A program made the translations under genes and the position numbers. The notes beneath the pieces were generated by a model, which saw only the letters and a program-made list of their open reading frames with translations, made no database searches and had not been told where the DNA came from. Positions 36,259 through 43,851 of a DNA stretch of 43,851 bases are shown here, piece after piece. The stretch is taken from the NCBI GenBank assembly GCA_021805805.1, contig JAJZEB010000015.1, positions 1 to 43,851 on the forward strand, read 5' to 3'. The stretch comes from Pseudomonadota bacterium (GTDB taxonomy: Bacteria > Pseudomonadota > Gammaproteobacteria > Burkholderiales > Burkholderiaceae_C). The stretch's first letter is position 1, and each line of letters begins with the position of its first letter.

Positions 36259-37088
36259 CAGTATTCCAGGCGGTCGGGTCGGATCAATTGCAGGATGGTG
36301 GTCGCGATCTCCTCGATCGACTTGTGCGTCGACGACAGCCAGCGGATCCCCTCGCGCCGCATGAGCCGCTCGGCCTCGGCCACTTCCTCGATGCAATTGG
36401 CCAGCGAGGCGTAGCGGCTTCCCGGCTTGCGTTCGTTGCGGATCTCGGTCAGGCGTTCGGGCGCGATCGTCAGGCCGAACAGCTTGGCGCGGTGCGGCAC
36501 CAGTGCCGACGGCAGGCGCATGCGCTCGAAATCTTCCGGGATCAGCGGGTAATTGGCCGCGCGCACGCCGTGCTGCATCGCCAGGTACAGCGACGTCGGC
36601 GTCTTGCCGCTGCGCGATACGCCGACCAGGATCACGTCGGCGAGCGCCAGGTTGCGTGCCGACTGCCCGTCGTCGTGCATCAGCGCGAAGTTGATCGCGT
36701 CCATCCGCGTGCTGTAGCGGGCGTTGGTCGCGACGTCGGAGAACTGGCCGATGCGGTGATTGGACTTGATGTCGAACGCGACCTCGAGCGGTTCGATGAA
36801 GGTGGTGAACATGTCCATCACCAGGCCGTTGCAGCCGCGGATCACGGCCAGCACGTCGGGGTCGACCAGGGTGATGAACACCACCGGCGGGCGCCCCTCC
36901 TGGCGTGCCGCGTGGTCGATGCGCTCGACCGCCGCGCGGGCCTTGTCGATGCTGTCGACGAACGGCAGACGCACTCGGTGCGGCTGGGTATCGAACTGCG
37001 CCAGGATCGAGTTGCCGAACGTTTCGGCGGTGATCCCGGTTCCGTCGGAAACGAAGAAGACTGAGCGGTTCGGCATGTCGCGTTGCAT
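36258..37088 (-). CDS. ppsR: PEP synthase regulatory protein (bifunctional kinase/phosphatase)
   Basis: A 276-residue DUF299 protein (E. coli YdiA/PpsR) that inactivates PEP synthase by ADP-dependent phosphorylation of a threonine and reactivates it by phosphorolysis. The N-terminal RSVFFVSDGTGITAETFGNS and the P-loop GVSRSGKT (156-163) with following TPTSLYLA are diagnostic. The divergent neighbour is its target ppsA. The start is uncertain: ATG at 37088, a TTG just before it at 37091, or ATG at 37076 (MPNRSVF), which is also plausible; none has a strong ribosome-binding site. Confidence 0.93.
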   Translation of the reverse strand: MQRDMPNRSVFFVSDGTGITAETFGNSILAQFDTQPHRVRLPFVDSIDKARAAVERIDHAARQEGRPPVVFITLVDPDVLAVIRGCNGLVMDMFTTFIEPLEVAFDIKSNHRIGQFSDVATNARYSTRMDAINFALMHDDGQSARNLALADVILVGVSRSGKTPTSLYLAMQHGVRAANYPLIPEDFERMRLPSALVPHRAKLFGLTIAPERLTEIRNERKPGSRYASLANCIEEVAEAERLMRREGIRWLSSTHKSIEEIATTILQLIRPDRLEY

Positions 37089-37267
37089 CAACAGTAGATC
37101 AAGGCCCTAGAATCTGTTCCATTCGTCGAGTCGCGCGCCCTTTGAAGGCGCCATGCCTTCCCGCTGATGGCCACCCAACAACAACAATCCTACCGAGTGC
37201 CCTTTTGCAGCACTGGCGCGTGTGCAGGCTCGACCGCAGATTCCTTTCATTCTATTAAGGGTCTTTC

Positions 37268-39664
<2,397 letters not shown>

Positions 39665-39682
39665 TCTGCCTGGTCCATCGGC

Positions 39683-39688
39683 TATACT
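39683..39688 (+). promoter_or_regulatory. candidate -10 element for rpsF operon
   Basis: TATACT lies 97 bases before the rpsF start in the short gap after ppsA. A convincing -35 element at 16-18 bases upstream is not seen, so only the -10 is claimed. It would place the structured leader described next within the transcript. Confidence 0.5.
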
Positions 39689-39722
39689 TGAGCGTTTTTC
39701 TTTGCCGCACCGGGATCGACGC

Positions 39723-39767
39723 CCCGGGCGGCTTCTTCCGCAAAGAAGCCCGGGCCCGAGGCCCGGG
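39723..39767 (+). promoter_or_regulatory. structured rpsF leader, possible S6:S18 binding site
   Basis: Two hairpins compete. The first pairs GGCTTCTT (39730-39737) with AAGAAGCC (39743-39750) around the loop CCGCA; it can be extended through CCCGGGC (39723-39729) with GCCCGGG (39748-39754), leaving GGC bulged. The second is a perfect stem CCCGGGCC (39749-39756) with GGCCCGGG (39760-39767) and loop CGA, just upstream of the ribosome-binding site AAGGAG. S6:S18 complexes are known to bind rpsF leaders that expose a CCG motif; the CCG here fits but the full consensus was not tested. Confidence 0.45.
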
Positions 39768-39784
39768 AACGACAAGGAGTCTCT

Positions 39785-40150
39785 ATGCGTCATTATGAAA
39801 TCGTGCTGATCATCCATCCGGACCAGAGCGAACAGGTTCCGGCCATGGTCGAGCGTTACAAGGGCATGGTCACGGCCAAGGGCGGCGTGGTGCACCGTTT
39901 CGAGGACTGGGGGCGTCGCCAGATGGCCTACCAGATCCAGAAGCTGGCGAAGGCGCACTACCTGTGCCTGAACATCGAGGCCGGCCAGGACGTGGTGCAG
40001 GAGCTCGAGCACAGCTTCAAGTTCAGCGATGCCGTGCTGCGCCATCTGATCGTCAAGATGGACAAGGCCGAGACCCAACCGTCGGTCATGATGCGCTCGG
40101 TCGAGCGCGAGGAAGCGCGCAAGGCCGCGCAGACGGAGCAGGCTGCCTGA
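39785..40150 (+). CDS. rpsF: 30S ribosomal protein S6
   Basis: A 121-residue S6 protein of the 30S platform, which binds S18. [19 protein letters not shown] at the N-terminus, then [20 protein letters not shown] and the C-terminal [16 protein letters not shown] are typical. A charged Glu/Ala/Lys tail follows. A strong ribosome-binding site (AAGGAG) precedes the start. Its TGA overlaps the proposed priB start. Confidence 0.98.
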   Translation: MRHYEIVLIIHPDQSEQVPAMVERYKGMVTAKGGVVHRFEDWGRRQMAYQIQKLAKAHYLCLNIEAGQDVVQELEHSFKFSDAVLRHLIVKMDKAETQPSVMMRSVEREEARKAAQTEQAA

Positions 40151-40446
40151 ACAGCAACCGCGTCGAGCTGTGCGCGACGTTGCGCGAGCGCAGCGCGCTG
40201 CGCTACACGCCGGCTGGAGTCGAGGCACTGGATCTGCGCCTCGAGCATCAGTCGGAACAGGGCGTGGCGGGGCGGCTGCAACGCGTCGAACTGGAGCTGC
40301 AGGCGGTGGCCTTTGCCGAACTGGCACGGCGGCTGCAACAGGCCCGGCCCGGACAGACGCTGCAGTTGGCCGGCTTCCTGCTTCCGACACGACGCGGCGC
40401 GCGCAGTCTCAAGTTGAACATCACCGAATGGATTGAGGAGCCTTAA
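40147..40446 (+). CDS. priB: primosomal replication protein N, apparent CTG start
   Basis: A 99-residue OB-fold single-strand DNA-binding protein of replication restart, usually placed between rpsF and rps[21 protein letters not shown] matches the start of betaproteobacterial PriB, and the C-terminus [11 protein letters not shown] also fits. No ATG, GTG or early TTG lies in frame before the first strand. CTG at 40147 overlaps the rpsF stop as CTGA, and GGAG (40135-40138) sits eight bases ahead, which supports CTG as the real start. The TTG at codon 12 would cut away the first beta strand. It ends immediately before the rpsR ATG. Confidence 0.88.
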   Translation: MNSNRVELCATLRERSALRYTPAGVEALDLRLEHQSEQGVAGRLQRVELELQAVAFAELARRLQQARPGQTLQLAGFLLPTRRGARSLKLNITEWIEEP

Positions 40447-40722
40447 ATGGCATTCACGAAGAAAACCGATCGCAAACCCAGGCGCAACCAGCAGTCGTCG
40501 CTGTTCAAGCGCAAGCGCTTCTGCCGCTTCACGGTCGCCGGCGTCGAGCACATCGACTACAAGGACATCGACACCCTGCGCGAATTCCTGGCCGAGAACG
40601 CCAAGATCATCCCGGCGCGCCTGACCGGCACCCGGGCGATCTACCAGCGGCAGCTCAACACCGCGATCAAGCGCGCGCGCTTCCTCGCGTTGCTGCCGTT
40701 CTCCGACCAGCACAAGAGCTAA
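40447..40722 (+). CDS. rpsR: 30S ribosomal protein S18
   Basis: A 91-residue S18 protein, partner of S6 on the platform. The basic N-terminal tail leads into [19 protein letters not shown], then [20 protein letters not shown] and [20 protein letters not shown], the family signature, with [10 protein letters not shown] at the end. The ATG directly follows the priB TAA with no spacer, so coupling to priB translation is likely. Confidence 0.98.
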   Translation: MAFTKKTDRKPRRNQQSSLFKRKRFCRFTVAGVEHIDYKDIDTLREFLAENAKIIPARLTGTRAIYQRQLNTAIKRARFLALLPFSDQHKS

Positions 40723-40739
40723 GCCAAAGGACCGTCCCC

Positions 40740-41192
40740 ATGCAAGTCATCCTGCTTGAAAAAGTTGCCAATCTTGGCAATCTCGGCGACGTTGTCAAAG
40801 TCCGCGACGGCTATGGCCGCAACTTCCTGATCCCGCAGCGCAAGGCGCGTACGGCGACTGCAGCGGCGCTGCGTGAGTTCGAGGCGCGCCGCGCCGAACT
40901 CGAAGCGGCGGCTGCAACCAAGCTGGCCGACGCGCAGGCGCAGGCGCAGAAGATGGAAGGTCTGACCGTGCAGCTGGTGCAGAAGGCCGGTGTCGACGGC
41001 CGTCTGTTCGGCTCGGTCACCAACCACGACATCGCCGAAGCGCTGGGCAAGGCCGGCTTCAACGTGCCCAAGGTCGCGGTGCGTCTGCCGCAGGGCCCGC
41101 TGAAGACCGTCGGCGATCACAGCGTCGAAGTTGCGCTGATGACCGATGTGACGGTCGCGATCACCGTGTCGGTGCTCGGCGAGCACATCTGA
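40740..41192 (+). CDS. rplI: 50S ribosomal protein L9
   Basis: A 150-residue L9 protein at the base of the L1 stalk. The N-terminal domain reads [19 protein letters not shown], then [17 protein letters not shown] connecting helix (about 45-75) joins the C-terminal domain with [16 protein letters not shown]. Length is normal. It is the last gene of the rpsF operon, and a terminator follows at 41228-41262. Confidence 0.98.
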   Translation: MQVILLEKVANLGNLGDVVKVRDGYGRNFLIPQRKARTATAAALREFEARRAELEAAAATKLADAQAQAQKMEGLTVQLVQKAGVDGRLFGSVTNHDIAEALGKAGFNVPKVAVRLPQGPLKTVGDHSVEVALMTDVTVAITVSVLGEHI

Positions 41193-41205
41193 GCGCGCCC
41201 GCAGC

Positions 41206-41262
41206 CGGGCACTGCCCGGCGTCTGGCAAGCCCCGTGCGGCAGCGTGTCGCCGGGGCTTTTT
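41206..41262 (+). terminator. intrinsic terminator after rplI
   Basis: The main hairpin has arms AAGCCCCG (41228-41235) and CGGGGCTT (41252-41259) followed by a run of T residues (41258-41262, then C and T), the classic factor-independent form. A smaller G+C hairpin (CCGGGC/GCCCGG, 41206-41220) precedes it. It ends the rpsF-priB-rpsR-rplI transcript, so dnaB would need its own promoter in the remaining 100 bases. Confidence 0.85.
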
Positions 41263-41361
41263 CTCGTCCGCGCAGCGCGCATGGCGCACTGACGGCGGAA
41301 TCCACGCCGCTTCGCGCCGGCCCGGTGCCGCCCGGAGCGGCGGACTGCTAAAGTCGCATCC

Positions 41362-42729
41362 ATGTCCGCACTGATCGAAGATTCCGCGCTTGACGGCTTG
41401 CGCACTCCGCCGCATTCGGCACAGGCCGAGCAGTCGGTGCTCGGCGGGCTGCTGCTCGACAACGAGGCGTTCGACCGCGTTGCCGACGTGCTGCAGGCGA
41501 GTTTTTTCTACCGCCACGAGCATCGGCTGATCTACGAGGCCATTGCGACGCTGATCCAGGCGTCGAAGCCGGCCGATGTGGTGACCGTGCTCGAGGCGCT
41601 GCGGTTGCACGGTCAGGCCGAGTCCTGCGGCGGACTGCAGTACCTCAACGCGCTGGCGCAGAGCGTGCCGTCGGCGGCCAACGTCCGCCGCTACGCCGAG
41701 ATCGTTCGCGAGCGCGCCATCCTGCGCCATCTGGTCACGATCAGCGACGAGATCGCGCAAAGCGCGCTGAATCCGCAGGGTCGCGCGGTGCAGCAGATCC
41801 TCGACGAGGCCGAGTCGAGGATTTTCGCGATTTCGGAGGACGGCGCACGCGGGCGAACCGGGTTCCAGCCGATGAAGCAGCTGCTCGGCGAGCTGCTCGA
41901 CCGCGTGCAGGAGCTTTCCGAGCACGGCGGCTCTGAGATCACCGGCGTGGCCACCGGTTTCGCCGACCTGGACCGGATGACCGCCGGCATGCAGCCGGGC
42001 GACCTGATCATCATCGCCGGCCGCCCTTCGATGGGCAAGACCTCGTTCGCGATCAACATCGCCGAGCACGTCGCGGTCAACGAGCAGTTGCCGGTGGCGG
42101 TGTTCTCGATGGAAATGGGCGCGTCGCAGCTGGTGCTGCGCATTGTCGGATCGCTGGGCCGGATCGACCAGGGTCATCTGCGTACCGGCCAGCTGACCGA
42201 CGAGGAGTGGACCCGGCTGCCGGAGACGATCGAGCGAATCGACGATGTGCAGATCCACATCGACGAAACGCCGGCGCTGAATCCGCTGGAAGTGCGCGCG
42301 CGCGCGCGCAGGCTGGCGCGGCAGTGCGGCAAGCTCGGGCTGATCGTGCTCGACTACCTGCAGCTGATGAGTTCGGCACGCGACGGCGAGAACCGGGCCA
42401 CCGAGATCTCGGAGATTTCGCGTTCACTGAAGGCGCTGGCCAAGGAACTGCAGTGCCCGGTGATCGCGCTGTCGCAGCTCAATCGCGACCTCGAGAAGCG
42501 CACCGATCGTCGCCCGGTGATGAGCGACCTGCGCGAGTCGGGAGCGATCGAGCAGGATGCCGACGTGATCCTGTTCATCTATCGCGACGAGGTCTACAAC
42601 AAGGACACCAAGGACGCAGGAATCGCCGAGATCATCATCGCCAAGCAGCGTAACGGGCCGATCGGTACCGTCAACCTGGCGTTCCTGCGCCAGCTCACGC
42701 GGTTCGAGAATCTGGCGCGGGAGTTCTAG
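41362..42729 (+). CDS. dnaB: replicative DNA helicase
   Basis: A 455-residue hexameric helicase that unwinds DNA at the replication fork. The N-terminal domain starts with PPHSAQAEQSVLGGLLLDNE. The RecA-like domain holds Walker A GRPSMGKT (220-227), VAVFSMEMGASQLVLRI, the Walker B-like LIVLDYLQLM, and the arginine-finger region ending DLRESGAIEQDADVILFIYR. No intein is inserted. Placement after rplI is the usual order. A possible weak -10 (TAAAGT, 41346-41351) lies too near the start to be convincing. Confidence 0.97.
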   Translation: MSALIEDSALDGLRTPPHSAQAEQSVLGGLLLDNEAFDRVADVLQASFFYRHEHRLIYEAIATLIQASKPADVVTVLEALRLHGQAESCGGLQYLNALAQSVPSAANVRRYAEIVRERAILRHLVTISDEIAQSALNPQGRAVQQILDEAESRIFAISEDGARGRTGFQPMKQLLGELLDRVQELSEHGGSEITGVATGFADLDRMTAGMQPGDLIIIAGRPSMGKTSFAINIAEHVAVNEQLPVAVFSMEMGASQLVLRIVGSLGRIDQGHLRTGQLTDEEWTRLPETIERIDDVQIHIDETPALNPLEVRARARRLARQCGKLGLIVLDYLQLMSSARDGENRATEISEISRSLKALAKELQCPVIALSQLNRDLEKRTDRRPVMSDLRESGAIEQDADVILFIYRDEVYNKDTKDAGIAEIIIAKQRNGPIGTVNLAFLRQLTRFENLAREF

Positions 42730-42740
42730 AGCCCCCCTGA

Positions 42741-42802
42741 GCGAGGCGGCGCGAGCCGCCTCGCTTCCCCCCCGAGGGGGGACTGCTCGCCCCCTTGGGG
42801 CG
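42741..42802. repeat. hairpin-rich intergenic element after dnaB
   Basis: Three adjacent inverted repeats fill the gap. The first has perfect 10-base arms (42741-42750 and 42755-42764) with a GCGA tetraloop of the GNRA type. The second is TCCCCCC/GGGGGGA (42766-42782). The third is CGCCCC/GGGGCG (42788-42802). No T-tract follows. The composition resembles REP-like intergenic elements common in Burkholderiales genomes, and the rpsB-tsf gap has similar C-run/G-run hairpins. The rest of the gap up to 42996 shows only AAAGGA before the next gene. Confidence 0.55.
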
Positions 42803-42996
42803 GCCCTGCGGGCGCTCGCATGCTTGGCTGGGGCGGGATGCGCGCTCCGGCTTTCTGCGACAGGCTTCCACCAGCTCGGGTGACACGCTCCGGCTGCCGC
42901 GTGCGCAAGGCAGGAATCGCGCGGGAATGGTCAAATGGTGCGGTGCAGCGCAAGCAAGGTGCAGGCGCTGGGCTCTGAACGAACAAAGGACATACC

Positions 42997-43629
42997 GTGG
43001 ATTTGCAGCAACTGTGCCATTGGCGCTACGCGACCAAGAAGATGGATCCGGCCAAGGCAGTGCCGGACGACAAGGTCGCCAACATTCTCGAGATCGCCCG
43101 GCTGGCGCCAACCTCCAGCGGGCTGCAACCGTACGAGGTGCTGCTGGTCACCGACACGGCACTGCGCGAACGCATCCGCGCGGCAGCCAACGGCCAGGCG
43201 CAGATCACCGACGGCTCGCACTTGCTGGTCTTCGCGGCCTGGGACAACTACTCGACCGAACGCATCAACCAGGCGTTCGACCGCACCAACGCCGACCGCG
43301 GGGTGACGATCCCGGGCTGGGAAGACTACCGCCAGCGGCTGCTTGCGCTGTACACGCCGCGCAGCGCCGAGGTGAACTTCGAGCACGCCGCGCGCCAGGC
43401 CTACATCGGCCTGGGCTTCGCACTGATGGCAGCGGCCAACGAGGGCGTCGACAGCACGCCGATGGAAGGCTTCGATCCGGCCGCGGTCGACGCGATCCTG
43501 GATCTGCGCGCCAAGGGACTGCGCAGCGTGCTGCTGATGCCTTTGGGTTATCGCGACGCCGACCACGACTGGCTGGTCAAGCTCAACAAGTCGCGTCGGC
43601 CGATCGCCGAATTCGTGCACAAGGTCTGA
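42997..43629 (+). CDS. NfsB-like FMN nitroreductase, GTG start
   Basis: A 210-residue member of the NAD(P)H-dependent FMN nitroreductase superfamily, NfsB/YfkO branch. The N-terminal RYATKKMDPAK and LAPTSSGLQPYEVLLVTD bind FMN, and AARQAYIGLGFALMAAANEG forms the dimer-interface helix. The C-terminal LLMPLGYRDADHD is the second FMN contact. GTG at 42997 has AAAGGA a few bases ahead. The physiological substrate (quinones, nitroaromatics or flavin) cannot be told. It stands alone between hairpin-rich gaps. Confidence 0.9.
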   Translation: MDLQQLCHWRYATKKMDPAKAVPDDKVANILEIARLAPTSSGLQPYEVLLVTDTALRERIRAAANGQAQITDGSHLLVFAAWDNYSTERINQAFDRTNADRGVTIPGWEDYRQRLLALYTPRSAEVNFEHAARQAYIGLGFALMAAANEGVDSTPMEGFDPAAVDAILDLRAKGLRSVLLMPLGYRDADHDWLVKLNKSRRPIAEFVHKV

Positions 43630-43636
43630 ACCGCTT

Positions 43637-43665
43637 CCGGGTTGCCGCACGCGCCGGCAACCCGG
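43637..43665 (+). terminator. strong stem-loop after the nitroreductase gene
   Basis: Perfect 11-base arms CCGGGTTGCCG (43637-43647) and CGGCAACCCGG (43655-43665) enclose a seven-base loop, starting eight bases after the stop codon. No T-run follows, so it may be a terminator of the T-less type or a 3' stabilising structure. The remaining bases up to 43825 show nothing else that can be named. Confidence 0.6.
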
Positions 43666-43825
43666 GGCGGCTCCACGGCGGTGTCTGGTTGATCTGACGC
43701 TGCCCCGGAGCGCGCGCGGTCTGGCGAACGCCGCAGGACGACGGGCGACCGTGGAGCGCATCAAGGTCGCGGCCCGGCGATCGTGTTCGCATGGCGTCCA
43801 TTCCCCGTCGGAAGGAGAGGAGACC

Positions 43826-43851
43826 ATGCGAAACCAATTGCGCGAACGGGT
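43826..43851 (+). CDS. start of an unidentified gene, cut by the window end
   Basis: ATG at 43826 follows a very strong purine-rich ribosome-binding site (GGAGAGGAG, 43811-43822 region) at good spacing. Only eight codons are visible (MRNQLRER), too few to identify the product. The frame stays open to the window end. Confidence 0.5.

Noticed and set aside
37230-37258. Possible ppsA promoter TCGACC-17-TATTAA
   Set aside because: It would start transcription only a few bases before the ATG and leave the AAGGG ribosome-binding site outside the message.
41346-41351. TAAAGT as a -10 element for dnaB
   Set aside because: It lies about ten bases before the ATG and has no matching -35, so it could only give a leaderless or near-leaderless message; not supported.

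Overview
The window is a contiguous piece of a GC-rich betaproteobacterial chromosome, most likely Burkholderiales. I infer this from the gene order rpsB-tsf-pyrH-frr-uppS-cdsA-dxr-rseP-bamA-skp-lpxD-fabZ-lpxA-lpxB-rnhB-trmH, the divergent ppsR/ppsA pair, the rpsF-priB-rpsR-rplI-dnaB cluster and an fdsGBACD-type formate dehydrogenase operon. The genus cannot be fixed from sequence alone. I see no tRNA, rRNA, insertion sequence, prophage or CRISPR array, and every gap between genes is shorter than 300 bases.

Region 1 (2-15599) is the accessory part and the most interesting. After the 3' part of dusA and a small ribbon-helix-helix gene comes a six-gene operon (hyfB-, hyfC-, hyfE-, hyfF-, hyfG- and hyfI-like, 1108-8236). 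It encodes a membrane complex related to group 4 NiFe hydrogenases and complex I. Its large subunit has lost all four cysteines of the NiFe site (RISGDS and DPSWQN instead of RxCGxC and DPCxxC), and no ferredoxin-type subunit (HyfA/HyfH) is present. It is therefore not a hydrogenase but an Ehr-type (energy-converting hydrogenase related) complex. Back to back with it lie a ModE/LysR-like regulator (fdsR) and the operon fdsG-fdsB-fdsA-fdhD(fdsC)-fdsD for an NAD-dependent molybdenum formate dehydrogenase. FdsG, FdsB and the N-terminus of FdsA are homologues of NuoE, NuoF and NuoG, so the locus holds counterparts of almost every complex I module except NuoI. A formate-driven, ion-translocating complex I-like assembly is a testable inference.

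Region 2 (15617-20076) holds housekeeping and RNA-modification genes: mnmH (tRNA 2-selenouridine synthase), tesA (periplasmic esterase), a ybbA-type ABC ATPase without its permease, rlmB and a DUF3422 membrane protein.

Region 3 (20101-35245) is one long co-directional run for translation (rpsB, tsf, pyrH, frr), isoprenoid and phospholipid precursors (uppS, cdsA, dxr), outer-membrane assembly (rseP, bamA, skp) and lipid A (lpxD, fabZ, lpxA, lpxB), then rnhB and a SpoU-type methyltransferase. Many genes overlap by 1-4 bases. The rpsB leader and the rpsB-tsf gap carry strong RNA hairpins.

Region 4 (35233-43851) has a degenerate DegV-like gene overlapping ppsR, divergent ppsA, the ribosomal cluster rpsF-priB-rpsR-rplI with a structured leader and a clear intrinsic terminator, dnaB, a hairpin-rich intergenic repeat, an NfsB-like nitroreductase and the first codons of one more gene. 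priB appears to use a CTG start codon. Gene calls rest on reading translations and motifs; no database search was run.
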